The notes under the pieces are model-generated. The model made no database searches. It was given only the letters and a program-made list of their open reading frames with translations, and had not been told where the DNA came from. A stretch of DNA of 64,000 nucleotides. Origin: VXYL01 sp965243175 (GTDB lineage: Bacteria > Pseudomonadota > Gammaproteobacteria > Pseudomonadales > Azotimanducaceae). The first letter of the stretch is position 1. The number at the start of each line of letters is the position of its first letter. The position numbers and the translations under genes were made by a program. Below are positions 54,072 to 63,616 of this stretch, one piece after another. Location: the NCBI GenBank assembly GCA_965243175.1, contig OZ251532.1, positions 1,860,001 to 1,924,000 on the forward strand, written 5' to 3'.

Positions 54072-56741
54072 CTACCAACTCTGCGCCAGGCGTTCGCGCC
54101 GTGCCGCGTCGTCCAGCACCCGCGCACACGATTCCCAATCCACCGGCTGCACCTCCCGATAGCGAATCTCGAACGGATGCTGTTCGGGCACCGCGTCGAT
54201 GGTTCGCTGCGCGTCGGCCAGCTTGCCCAGCGCCGTTTGCACCCAAACATCCTCCAACGTATCCGGCAGTTGGCCGAACAGCGTGGAAATGTGCTCGCAA
54301 CGTTCGGAGAGAAGCGCATGGACGCGATCTTCCACCGAATCCGCGTAGCGCATGTTGCAAACGTCCACTTCGGGCCGCACTTGGCCGATGCGCTGTATCC
54401 GCCCTTTGCGTTGTTCGAGGCGCGACGGATTCCACGGCAAATCCAAGTTGACGAGGGTGCCGAGGCGTTGCAGGTTCAAGCCTTCGGATGCAGCGTCCGT
54501 GCCGAGCAGCAGACGGAGTTCGCGGCGTCGAACGGCCTCTTTCAAGGCATCGCGGCTTTGGCGTTGGAATACGCCGCGTTGCATCACGCCGGAACGGTTC
54601 GCGCCGGCGTAGATGCCGATGGGTTCGTCGGGCAGTTCGCGGGTGAGGCGGTTCGCCAGCCACCACACGGAGTCGTAGAACTGGCTGAACACGATGCAGC
54701 CGTGGGCTAGCCAGCCTTCGTCTTCGAGCAGACGCAGCACGGCGGCGCACTTCGGGTCCTGCTCGGCATGGGCTTCCAGCGCTTCGGCCAGCCGTTCCAA
54801 AGCCATGCGTTCTTCGTCCGTTAACACGCCGAACGCGGCAGGCGCTTCTTCGTCGTCCTCGAAGTCCTCGGCATCTTTCCAGCCGCTCAACATTCTGGTG
54901 GCGGTGAGGCGACCCGCGGCCATCGTGCTGCCGATGCGTCGCAACAGCATGGTGCGGAAGAAACCAGCGTTCAGGCGCTTGGCCAGCAGTCGGCAGAACG
55001 CTTCCGCTTGGCTGTAGGCGTCTTGCAGAAACGGAGCCAGACCGATGGCGTCTTCCGGGGCGTCTCCGTGCAGGCGAATGCCTACCGGCGCGAGATAGGG
55101 TTCGCCGGTTGCTGGATCAGTCGTCTGCTCCAGATAGTCACGAGTACGCAGCACGATGGCGCGGATGTAGGGATTGTGGTTCTGCAAGAAGCGCGGGAAC
55201 AGTCTCTCAAGACGTTGCTTGTCTGCGGCACTGAGCGCATCCGCAGTGTTGCCGGGCGCGTAGGCGTCTTCGTCATCGAGGCCGAGCGAGCGGCGCAGAA
55301 TCTCGAAGTCTCTGCTTTCCGCGCTCGGCGGGAAGGGGTTGCGCAGCCAATCCCAGCGCTCATGGAAATCGGTTGGTGCCCCATGCTCGCCAAGGAGCAC
55401 CGGCAGCGACCTGGACGGATCGCGCCACGGGCTGCCCGGTACGCCGAACACCGCTGGCGACCCTTGCGCCAAGGCATCCAGCAGATCGAACGCCTCGACG
55501 GGATGCAGCTGCACCGGCGTGGCAGTGGCCAGCAGCAGGCTCTTGGTGCGCGGCGAGATGTCGCGCAGGAAGCGCAGCAGGTTGTTGGGTTCCGCGTGTG
55601 CGTAAGGCCGACTGCTCGCGCGCCGCCTTCGGGCGCGATGCGCTTCGTCCAGAATCACGCACTCGAAGCGCATGGCCGCCAGATGCGGCACGACTTCAGC
55701 GTTACTGGTGATCGCGCTGGTGGAGACGATGCCGACGCGCCGCGGGCACTTCCGAATCGCCTCCGCGCCCATGCTTGGGTACTCGATGCCGCGTTCGTCC
55801 ACCCACTGCCGCCCAGTCCAAACCGCAGACGGCAGACCCAGCAGCGTGTCCATCTCCTCCTGCCACTGGCGGAGCAGCGGCTTGGGCGCAAGCACCAGCA
55901 CGGGCAGTTCGCCAGCCAAGGCCATGAGCTGCGCCGCCATCGCCAGTTGCAGCGTCTTGCCGAGACCCACCTGATCCGCCAACACGAAGCGCGCCCCGAA
56001 CGGCCCGCGATGCGCATCGAACGCCAGCTTCACGAAGTGCTTCTGATGCTCCCACAGCCCCACTTCCCGCCGATACACCGGCGCTTCCACGACCACGGAC
56101 GCAGGTTCGGGTTCCTCGCGCCACCGCTCGATCTCGCCGATGAGTTCCCGCCGCGAGAGCCGATCCAAATCCTGCACCACGAACTCCGCCAACGGCACCG
56201 CGAACGGCGACTGCCACAACGCATCGAACTCCGCCTGCACCCATGTGACGGCTTCAGACGAATCGTCCTCCCAAACGAGTTCGTAGTTGAGGCAGAACGC
56301 GGTTTTCGACTCGTTGGCGCTGCCGAGGAAGGAGGTGCGGCTGCCATCGGCGAGCGTGATGACGCCGGCCTTGCCGTGAATCAGCCCGAACACGTCGTCC
56401 GGCAACACGCGAATCGCCATCTTGCCGGAGCGCAGAAGGTCGTAGAGCCGCTTGAAGCGCGGCATGGCGCTCTCGCCCAACGCTTCCGGGCGCGACTCGC
56501 ACCATTCGCGCCGCATGGCCGCTTGGGCGAGCTTCGCCACTTCCACATCGGCGCGGGAAAGCTGCGAGTTGCAGACGATGCGGATCTGGCCTTGGATGCT
56601 TTCCAACGCCTCACCGGCCACTTCGAGGATGGAGGAGGAGAAGTAGCCGGCGATGCGGTCGTAGCTTTGGGCGCCAGTGAGATGGGCGGTCAGGAAGCTC
56701 GCATCCAGCGGGCGGCGAAGGGATGAGTGGCGGTGGATCAA
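54072..56741 (-). CDS. Phospholipase D-like/SNF2 helicase fusion, probable anti-phage protein
   Basis: 889 residues. The N-terminal part (about 1-190) is a PLD-type nuclease-like domain with HGKAGVITLADGSRTSFLGS and SANESKTAF (one HxK motif). An SF2/SNF2 helicase follows: motif I ADQVGLGKTLQLAMAAQLMA (near 255), motif II CVILDEAHRARRRR (near 365), motif III SLLLATATPVQLHP, C-terminal motifs LGTDAASEGLNLQRLGTLVN and LEQRKGRIQRIGQVRPEV. This layout matches helicases of DISARM-related and DUF1156-associated defence clusters. Last gene of the defence operon, 59 bp after the AlbA_2 gene. Confidence 0.88.
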   Translation of the reverse strand: MIHRHSSLRRPLDASFLTAHLTGAQSYDRIAGYFSSSILEVAGEALESIQGQIRIVCNSQLSRADVEVAKLAQAAMRREWCESRPEALGESAMPRFKRLYDLLRSGKMAIRVLPDDVFGLIHGKAGVITLADGSRTSFLGSANESKTAFCLNYELVWEDDSSEAVTWVQAEFDALWQSPFAVPLAEFVVQDLDRLSRRELIGEIERWREEPEPASVVVEAPVYRREVGLWEHQKHFVKLAFDAHRGPFGARFVLADQVGLGKTLQLAMAAQLMALAGELPVLVLAPKPLLRQWQEEMDTLLGLPSAVWTGRQWVDERGIEYPSMGAEAIRKCPRRVGIVSTSAITSNAEVVPHLAAMRFECVILDEAHRARRRRASSRPYAHAEPNNLLRFLRDISPRTKSLLLATATPVQLHPVEAFDLLDALAQGSPAVFGVPGSPWRDPSRSLPVLLGEHGAPTDFHERWDWLRNPFPPSAESRDFEILRRSLGLDDEDAYAPGNTADALSAADKQRLERLFPRFLQNHNPYIRAIVLRTRDYLEQTTDPATGEPYLAPVGIRLHGDAPEDAIGLAPFLQDAYSQAEAFCRLLAKRLNAGFFRTMLLRRIGSTMAAGRLTATRMLSGWKDAEDFEDDEEAPAAFGVLTDEERMALERLAEALEAHAEQDPKCAAVLRLLEDEGWLAHGCIVFSQFYDSVWWLANRLTRELPDEPIGIYAGANRSGVMQRGVFQRQSRDALKEAVRRRELRLLLGTDAASEGLNLQRLGTLVNLDLPWNPSRLEQRKGRIQRIGQVRPEVDVCNMRYADSVEDRVHALLSERCEHISTLFGQLPDTLEDVWVQTALGKLADAQRTIDAVPEQHPFEIRYREVQPVDWESCARVLDDAARRERLAQSW

Positions 56742-56800
56742 AGATGAACAGCCGACGCCGGCTCAGGCTCGAAGCCACGGTCGACACACGCAAGATGTCC

Positions 56801-58036
56801 TCACCGGCGTGGCCCTTTCCACAGCCGCACGGTGAACCGATCGTCCTCCTCGACAAGGTCCGGCTCGGTGCCGTTGTGCTCACGCATCCCGCGAACGATC
56901 TTCCTTGGCACGCCAAGGCCGGTTGCCTCGATGTAGGCATAATCGCGAAGGATCTCCTTGACGACCTCGTTCCTCGTGGCGCGGCATCCAGTGCGCATCT
57001 TGTCGACGGTGACGGTGTTGGGAAGCCGCCCGGGCGAAACAACCTCCAGTCTGTCGCTGTAGATCGACAACTCGATATCCGTGACGGTGATCGTGTAGTC
57101 CCGATGAGCGACCGCATTCACAATGGCCTCGCGTATCGCTTCCGCCGGGTAGTCCCAGCGCTCTTGCCGTCGTGCGCCACCTTCGAGCCACGCCTTCACA
57201 CTGGTGTTTCGGCGCACGAACTCTATCGTCTGCTCGACGACGCCGTTTTCCGTGATCTCGCCGCCTCTGCCTCGCAGAGCGACCGCCGCACCGCGAATCT
57301 CGGCGCGTTCCTTCGCGTCGTAGTCCTTCTCCGCGCCTGGGTAGCAGACAGCCGTCACCCCCGCCTGCGGCAAGTGCCTATTCGGCATCTGGCCAAACAT
57401 CAAGACCGCGGCAACAGTCGGCACGACACGCCCTCTGTTCTCGATGGCAAGATAGGTGTTCAGGAGCAGACGTGTCCAACCCGGCTCGTCCGCCAAATCA
57501 GGGCAGTCTTGCCCGCGAATGTCTCGGAAGTAGCTCTGAAGCCGGCGGTAATCCAGGTCCTGTTCGGTGGTCCCCAGCACGGGCCCTTTGTCGTATCGAA
57601 AATGCCCGGACTGCTGGTAGAGACGCGCTTCTTCGGCGTCCGTGGCGTCGCGGGTCGTCGTGCCAGACCGGATCACGGTCACCCACGCGGAGCCCCGCTT
57701 CGCCTTGTAGGGCTTGTCCGGCGCATCCCTCGGAAGACTGATGACTCCAACGCGCTTGCCCGGCTCGATCTCGATGGCTTCCCAGTACGGGTTTGCCGGG
57801 GGGCGGACGTGGTCGCGAGCGACGTTCATCACCCATTCCTCGGCCTTCCCAGGCTCTCGGGCCAAGCCGCCAACGGTGCGATCGTCTTCCACGCCGAGAA
57901 GTATGTGGCCGCCCTCCAAGTTGAGCAACGCCGCCATCTCCTTGGCGAGCCGCTCTGGACGAACATCGTCGCGTTTGAACTCGACACCTGAGTTCTCGCC
58001 GTGTTCGAGCATTTCGATGAGTTCCGTTTTCGTCAT
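56801..58036 (-). CDS. Schlafen AlbA_2 domain ATP-binding protein
   Basis: 411 residues. The N-terminal AlbA_2 nucleic-acid-binding domain has SGVEFKRDDVRPERLAKEMA and ALLNLEGGHILLGVEDD, then VISLPRDAPDKPYKAKRGSA. The C-terminal part carries an HATPase_c-like segment, REAIVNAVAHRDYTITVTDI and DRLEVVSPGRLPN, seen in putative transcriptional regulators of this family. It could act as a nucleic-acid sensor, regulator or RNA-targeting effector; sequence does not decide. It sits 17 bp after the PHP-ATPase gene and 59 bp before the helicase gene, all in the same direction. Confidence 0.85.
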   Translation of the reverse strand: MTKTELIEMLEHGENSGVEFKRDDVRPERLAKEMAALLNLEGGHILLGVEDDRTVGGLAREPGKAEEWVMNVARDHVRPPANPYWEAIEIEPGKRVGVISLPRDAPDKPYKAKRGSAWVTVIRSGTTTRDATDAEEARLYQQSGHFRYDKGPVLGTTEQDLDYRRLQSYFRDIRGQDCPDLADEPGWTRLLLNTYLAIENRGRVVPTVAAVLMFGQMPNRHLPQAGVTAVCYPGAEKDYDAKERAEIRGAAVALRGRGGEITENGVVEQTIEFVRRNTSVKAWLEGGARRQERWDYPAEAIREAIVNAVAHRDYTITVTDIELSIYSDRLEVVSPGRLPNTVTVDKMRTGCRATRNEVVKEILRDYAYIEATGLGVPRKIVRGMREHNGTEPDLVEEDDRFTVRLWKGPRR

Positions 58037-58053
58037 CGCCTCAAGTCCCTACG

Positions 58054-60726
58054 CTAGAAGCCGTATTTTCGCCGCCGCCGCTCGAAAGCATCCTGCCCCC
58101 CTTCAAGCAGTTCCTCCACCAGCCTCCTAACGGTATCGGAATCAATGGAGCCGAAATGCTCCGGTGCGATCTTCGCATTGCCTCCGGCACCCCCAGATGC
58201 ACTCAACCCTACGATGAGCTCCGCGTCGCCGAGCACAGGTATGTTGGCGTTGTGGGTTGAGAACAGGAATTGCCGCTTTCGCTTCTGGTCTCGCATCCTC
58301 GGCACCACACCCTCGGTGATGAACCGATTGTCGAGATCGTCTTCCGGCTGGTCGACCACGAGGGGCGCGCGGGACTCCAACAGCAACAGCAGCAGAATGG
58401 CGGTGGCACGCTGGCCGGTCGAAAGCCGATCAAGTGTTTGCCAGCTCTCTGGCTCTCCCGCCATCGCCGCGTTGAGTTCGATCTCCGTTCTCGAAGGGAA
58501 GTCCAGCTCCTCGATCCGCATCAAGGCTTCCTCGGCCGTCCTCGCCAAGCGCTCCGCTTGCGCCCTAGGGATGTTGAAGTTGTCAACCAGCGCGTTCGCG
58601 CCGTCGCGACATGCCTGCACGAACGCGCGCGGTGCTAGGCCATCGGCTTGCCGAAGCGCCTCAATCGTCTCGGACAGTCGACCGCCGAGCGCATCTCGGA
58701 GGACCTTGAACAGGGCATCCGGGTTGCCGCCGAACTCGACGCGCACGCGCACACGGCCGTGCAACTGTCGGCTGACATTCTTCGCCGCACGTTCCAGAGC
58801 ACGAAAGTCTTCCACCTTCGCATCCTCCCACTCGGCGAGAAGCCGCAAGCGATGGTCCCAGAACTCTTTTTCGGCACGGCGCAGCGTACTCCGTCGATCC
58901 TCGAGCGGTCGCAGTGCCTCGATGCGTCGGCGAAGTTGGATGAACTCCTCGCCATCGATGTGCGCCTTCTGCAACTCGCGCAGCTTCTTTTCGTAGCCGG
59001 ATTGCACATGGGCCTTCCGCACCGCGAACCGATCGCGGACCACTTCGAGTTCTTGGTCAGCCGCGCCTAGCGCACGATCCAAGGCCTTCGCCGCCTCGTC
59101 AATGTCCGAGCTCAGACGTTCGAGTATCTCGTCCGCGCCTGCGAGGATCGCTTTTCCGGGAAGATCCTCCAGTGCCTTCGGCGACAGGAAGACGCGGTCG
59201 ATCGGCAGTTCTTGCCGCAGTTCGCGCAAAGCAGATCGGAACGGCTGCAGGCGCTCTGGTATCGTGCCTAGGACGCGCTCTTCACGGACGAGCGAACTCT
59301 GCTCCTTCAGGTCCTGTTCCAAGCCTGCGTCTCTATACCGCTTGAGTGTCGCTTCAAGGCCGGGCAGCGCGGCCAGTCGTTCATCGATCTGATCGAGCTC
59401 CTTGCGCGCCTCTTCGAGGCGACCGCGGGAGATCTCCAAATTTCTGCGCAACTCGCGCTTGCGGTTGGCGACGTTGTCGTCCCTTACGGCGAAACGCTGC
59501 AACAACTGCGTCCGCTTGACCTCGCTCTTGGCAAGTTCGGAGATCTCGTGTTGTCCGTACACCTCGACGCCCGAAAAGAGGTCAGTCACACGGACATCCA
59601 ATACGTCGCCCGTCTGAACGTCGTAGACGACCGGCGGGTTGGGAACGGTGCGTTCGATTCGGTATTCTCGTGGTTCCGGCCGATGGTTGCGGACCACCAA
59701 AGACATCTTCGTGCCGTTCCTAAGCACCTCCTTGACAATATCCATGTGGGCGTCGTTCGCCTCTTCACCCAGCGGCACCAAGCCAAGCACATAGCGCAGG
59801 CTTTCAATGACCGTGGACTTGCCGGCTCCGCGGCCGCCTACGAGGACGTTCAGGTTGGCATTGAAGCGAATCTCGGTGCCACCCAAAAAGCCGCCCTCCC
59901 AACCCAAAGAGACCAACTCGGAGTGGGCCTCCGGCGTCGGATCGCTGTTCAGCCGGATGCGCGAACGTGGGTCGAGAAATGCCTGTCGCAGTCCCTCGAT
60001 GCCTACCTCCGACATTTTGATGAGGCATGTCGCTGACAGGTCAGCGAGGTCTTCGGGACGTGCAACGTCCTTGGCGTTCAGGACGGCCAGCGCTAGATCC
60101 GACTCCGGCGGGCGCCGTCTACGGTAATCGCCGTTTCTGTTGCATATGATCTGCTTGTGCTTATGCAAAAGGCTCTCGATCGGGCCGGGTATCTGTACGG
60201 CGAGCAGGTTGTCGTCCCGCCAAGCCTTGATCGCCGTCTGGCCGCGCAGCACTTCGAGCAGGCCGTTCTCCTGTGTCACGTGCGCCGCAATCGTGATACC
60301 GCCCTGATCCCTTACTTTGGCTAGGACGTCCGGGAACGAATGGTCGCAGGGATCGCTCGAGGGCGTGGTGTGGCGGATGCCGAACTCACCAAGAAAGCGA
60401 TCGAGTTCCGACGTCGATATAGCGGGCGCGTAGAGGCACAGGACGTGAACGCCCTCGCTGGTGGTCAGCTCGAAACCCGGAAAGACGACGATACTTCGCG
60501 CTTCAGCGACCGCTCGGATGGCATCCACGCCACTCGCGCTGTTGTGGTTCGTCACCGCGAGCACCTTGATGTCCAAGGCCTTCGCCTTGTCCACGAGAGC
60601 ACGCGCATATCCGGTCTCGTCGAGTTCCTCGCGCTGTCCCCGGAAGCGCTCAACGTAGCCGTGCGGATTGACCTGTAGCGCACACCGGTGGAACTGCGCT
60701 CCGGGAGAGCGCGATGCTTCAGACAT
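58054..60726 (-). CDS. PHP-domain/SMC-like ATPase (TrlF/Ppl-type), probable defence protein
   Basis: 890 residues. The N-terminal PHP phosphoesterase domain (about 1-260) shows VLAVTNHNSASGVDAIRAVA, VVFPGFELTTSEGVHVLCLY and ITIAAHVTQENGLLEVLRGQ; the first HxH motif is reduced to QVNPH. The ABC/SMC-type ATPase has Walker A LVGGRGAGKSTVIESLRYVL (near 300), a long central coiled coil (about 420-650), signature LSTGQRATAILLLLLLES and Walker B LVVDQPEDDLDN. PHP-ATPase proteins of this kind include single-gene phage-defence proteins such as E. coli Ppl. The start overlaps the methyltransferase stop by eight bases. Confidence 0.86.
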   Translation of the reverse strand: MSEASRSPGAQFHRCALQVNPHGYVERFRGQREELDETGYARALVDKAKALDIKVLAVTNHNSASGVDAIRAVAEARSIVVFPGFELTTSEGVHVLCLYAPAISTSELDRFLGEFGIRHTTPSSDPCDHSFPDVLAKVRDQGGITIAAHVTQENGLLEVLRGQTAIKAWRDDNLLAVQIPGPIESLLHKHKQIICNRNGDYRRRRPPESDLALAVLNAKDVARPEDLADLSATCLIKMSEVGIEGLRQAFLDPRSRIRLNSDPTPEAHSELVSLGWEGGFLGGTEIRFNANLNVLVGGRGAGKSTVIESLRYVLGLVPLGEEANDAHMDIVKEVLRNGTKMSLVVRNHRPEPREYRIERTVPNPPVVYDVQTGDVLDVRVTDLFSGVEVYGQHEISELAKSEVKRTQLLQRFAVRDDNVANRKRELRRNLEISRGRLEEARKELDQIDERLAALPGLEATLKRYRDAGLEQDLKEQSSLVREERVLGTIPERLQPFRSALRELRQELPIDRVFLSPKALEDLPGKAILAGADEILERLSSDIDEAAKALDRALGAADQELEVVRDRFAVRKAHVQSGYEKKLRELQKAHIDGEEFIQLRRRIEALRPLEDRRSTLRRAEKEFWDHRLRLLAEWEDAKVEDFRALERAAKNVSRQLHGRVRVRVEFGGNPDALFKVLRDALGGRLSETIEALRQADGLAPRAFVQACRDGANALVDNFNIPRAQAERLARTAEEALMRIEELDFPSRTEIELNAAMAGEPESWQTLDRLSTGQRATAILLLLLLESRAPLVVDQPEDDLDNRFITEGVVPRMRDQKRKRQFLFSTHNANIPVLGDAELIVGLSASGGAGGNAKIAPEHFGSIDSDTVRRLVEELLEGGQDAFERRRRKYGF

Positions 60727-63616
60727 GGTCGTTCTCCACCGCCCCCGCCACCAGCTTCGCGGCGTTGGCGTCCTCGTGCCAGTGTGCAGTCTCCATCGTG
60801 GCCAAGTAGCGTAGCACGGTTGCCACGGATTCTCTGCCTGGGCCGTGGTAGTTGGGGAGTTCGGCGCGGAGCCAGGTTAGGCTTTCGGCCGTTTCGCCGG
60901 TTTCAGTGACGCGCCAGGTGGCGTAGAGGGCGTGGCGGACTAGGGTGGCGTCCTGGTCGGCGCGGGCGAACTCGGTGGGGGTCTTCAGGCGGGTTTGGTT
61001 GGCTTTGCCGGTGTGAAGGAGGTGGGCGTAGTCTTGGACGCCGAAGCCGCGGGCGAACTCCTGGTAGACGCCCGCGCGGAAGTCGCCGTGGCGTTCGACG
61101 TCCAAGCCCTTGAGGTAGAGCTTCTCGGTGGGGGTGAGGCTGCGCCAGACGTGGGCGGGGAGGCCGGCGGGGACGAGGTAGTTGCTGGCGGTGTACACGG
61201 CGTCCGCGATGATGCGCTCGATGGGGTTCGGTTCGCCGCGGCGGCGCTCGCGGGCGAGTTCGCGGGCGACGTCCACGTCGTCGATGGCGCGGTAGCCGGT
61301 GAGCACGCGCAAGGCCGCGGCGTAGGCGGCGAGCTGGTAGTCGGCGTCCGTGAAGTTGGGGTCGTCGTGGTCGTCGAGGGCGGTCATTGAGGCCAGCTGG
61401 CGCTCCACCTCCGCTTCGACTTCGGGCGCCACTTCGTCCAGGAAGGCGGTCGCCTCGGAGGTTTGCTTGCGCAGCACCATCAGCACGGTGCCTTGGACGT
61501 AGTTGCCTTCCTTGATGCCGAACGGGGTCTCCGTGGCGATGGTCCAAGCGGCGGTGACGCGCAAGCCGGCACCCCACAGGATCAACGTCAAATCGGCCCA
61601 GATGCCCGCGTCTTGGTGGGTGAACATCACCACCTGCACGCCGTCCGCTCCCATGTGGGCGACGAGGTTGCGGTAGCTCTCCACCATGGATTGATGGAAG
61701 GTCGCGCCGGTGCCTTGGACGGCGAGCGCGCGTTTGCTGTCCGCGTAGCTGTCGGGGAAGAGGCGAGGCAGCGACTTTTCGTACCACGCGAGGAAGAACT
61801 CGGAGAGCTCGTGGTAGTTGATGGCGTCGGCGTAGGGGGGATCGGTGATCCAGATGTCTGCTTCCGTATCCAATACCCGCGCATCGGAAGGTCGAGCGGT
61901 CGCCTGTGACTGCGTCTGCAAAGCGCTTTGTTTGACATACCAAGAGTCAGCAAGCGCCGACATGCCCCGGCAACCGAACGTAAACAAGGTGTTGAGTGCT
62001 TGGTTGCTGAACGTCTGAATGACCTTCTCGTGCGCGTTGTCGGTCCACCAGCGCGACAGCTTGCTGTTCCAATCGCTCGCCCGGCCAAGCCCAAGGAGGC
62101 AGGCGGCTCTTGATTCGGCGGAGAGATCCGACCTCGCGGACACCTCCGCCAGCAACCCATGCACCAACAACTGGCGCGGCGTGAACAAGTGATGCCAATG
62201 CGTCCACCCCCGCGTTCGGATCGGCTCGTCCGTCTTCTGCCCGGACGCAATCGCGCGGCTTGGGATGTAGCCTTTCGCTTGCCATTCGCCAAAGCGTTCC
62301 TCGAGCAGCCGCAGCGCCTCGGCTTCGCGCTGCAAGTCCGCATCGGTCACGGCGCGGTACTCGGCGATGGGGTCTTCGCCCGAAGAACGCCAGCGCACGC
62401 AGTAGAGGCGTTCTTGGAACACGTCCTCGGGGAGAGGCGTCAAGTCTTCGTTCCGCCATTGCCGCAGGCCGTAACCGCGCCCGCCGCCACCGCGCTGGTC
62501 GCCGCGGATGGCCGCCATCGGCGTGGACGCCTGGCAGTTCGGGCACTCCAAGCGCGAGCGGCGCACCGTGCCGGCGGTGCGAGCGGCGTTTAGCGCGTCG
62601 CGGCTTTCGCCTTGGTGGATGTCGATGTGGAAGCGCTTGCGCTTGGCGTCCGGCCGCAAGCGGGCGACGGTGCGCGTCTTTTCGCCGATGACCCAACTCG
62701 GTGCCAAGGGAACCCGCCAGCCGCACTCCGGGCAGGCCGTTTCCGTGCAGTAGAGGAAGGCGTCTGCGCGCCAGCCTCGTTCGTCGTGTTCGATGCCCCA
62801 CTCGGTCACTTGCGCGTCCACGGCCTCGAACACCGCCTGCTGCGCCTGCCGCACTTGGCTCGCCACCGCCTTGCCGCCGCCGACGATGTTGAGCGCGCCC
62901 CAGGTGAGCAGCGCCGCCACCGGGTTCAAGTCCGAACCGTATGCCTCGCAGCCGATGCGGGCGGCCTCGAACGGCACGCTGCCGCCACCGCAGAACGCAT
63001 CGCCCACCCGCGGCACGCGCCCGAAACGCCGCTCGCCGAGTTCCCGCACCAGCGCCGGCAGGCTGTTCGCTTGGGTGCCGAGGTGCGCGTTGATGTGTTG
63101 CCATGCTTCGGGAGATGGCCCTTCCAGATGCTCCGGCCGGTCGCACCAGCGCAGCTTCTCGTCGTAGCTCATGCGCTCGAACAGCAGCGCCTGCAACTGC
63201 GCCCGCGCTTGCCGCTTGGTGGCGGCCTTGGTGGCCTTCAGCTTGGGTTTCTCCGCCGTGGATGTGCGCGTGAACCAACGGGGGCGTTCCTCGTCGGCCA
63301 GCCGCCGATACACCTCCTTCAGCGGAATGTTCCGGCTCTTGCGCCGCCGCAGCCCTTCTTCGTCCATGGTGAGCAGGGCGAGGAACACCTCCCGATCTTT
63401 GCGCGGATCGCCAGAGGCCGGCATCAGCAGGCCGAGGATCACGGCCCGCACCACGATGAGGGGCTTGCGGCCCCACCATTTGCCTAGGCCGGTCAGGGTC
63501 TGGCTGTAGTTGGCTTTGCGCTCCTTGTAGCTTTCCTTGGAGAGGCGCGAGACGGGGAACTGGGTCTCGATGAAGGTGGGGGCGTTGGCGAGTGGGGGAA
63601 CGGCCGGATTGATCAT
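60719..63616 (-). CDS. DUF1156 DNA adenine methyltransferase, probable anti-phage system component
   Basis: 965 residues. The DUF1156 start is clear: PTFIETQFPVSRLSKESYKE and LTGLGKWWGRKPLIVVRAVI. SAM-binding motif GDAFCGGGSVPFEAARIGCE (near 205) with YGSDLNPVAALL, two zinc-ribbon-like pairs (TACPECGWR, LECPNCQAS), and the catalytic DPPYADAINYHELSEFFLAW (near 590) for N6-adenine or N4-cytosine methylation. DUF1156 methyltransferases are known from multi-gene anti-phage clusters. The ATG at 63616 overlaps the upstream stop as ATGA, so the two are translationally coupled. No restriction nuclease other than the PLD-helicase is present. Confidence 0.88.
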   Translation of the reverse strand: MINPAVPPLANAPTFIETQFPVSRLSKESYKERKANYSQTLTGLGKWWGRKPLIVVRAVILGLLMPASGDPRKDREVFLALLTMDEEGLRRRKSRNIPLKEVYRRLADEERPRWFTRTSTAEKPKLKATKAATKRQARAQLQALLFERMSYDEKLRWCDRPEHLEGPSPEAWQHINAHLGTQANSLPALVRELGERRFGRVPRVGDAFCGGGSVPFEAARIGCEAYGSDLNPVAALLTWGALNIVGGGKAVASQVRQAQQAVFEAVDAQVTEWGIEHDERGWRADAFLYCTETACPECGWRVPLAPSWVIGEKTRTVARLRPDAKRKRFHIDIHQGESRDALNAARTAGTVRRSRLECPNCQASTPMAAIRGDQRGGGGRGYGLRQWRNEDLTPLPEDVFQERLYCVRWRSSGEDPIAEYRAVTDADLQREAEALRLLEERFGEWQAKGYIPSRAIASGQKTDEPIRTRGWTHWHHLFTPRQLLVHGLLAEVSARSDLSAESRAACLLGLGRASDWNSKLSRWWTDNAHEKVIQTFSNQALNTLFTFGCRGMSALADSWYVKQSALQTQSQATARPSDARVLDTEADIWITDPPYADAINYHELSEFFLAWYEKSLPRLFPDSYADSKRALAVQGTGATFHQSMVESYRNLVAHMGADGVQVVMFTHQDAGIWADLTLILWGAGLRVTAAWTIATETPFGIKEGNYVQGTVLMVLRKQTSEATAFLDEVAPEVEAEVERQLASMTALDDHDDPNFTDADYQLAAYAAALRVLTGYRAIDDVDVARELARERRRGEPNPIERIIADAVYTASNYLVPAGLPAHVWRSLTPTEKLYLKGLDVERHGDFRAGVYQEFARGFGVQDYAHLLHTGKANQTRLKTPTEFARADQDATLVRHALYATWRVTETGETAESLTWLRAELPNYHGPGRESVATVLRYLATMETAHWHEDANAAKLVAGAVENDHV

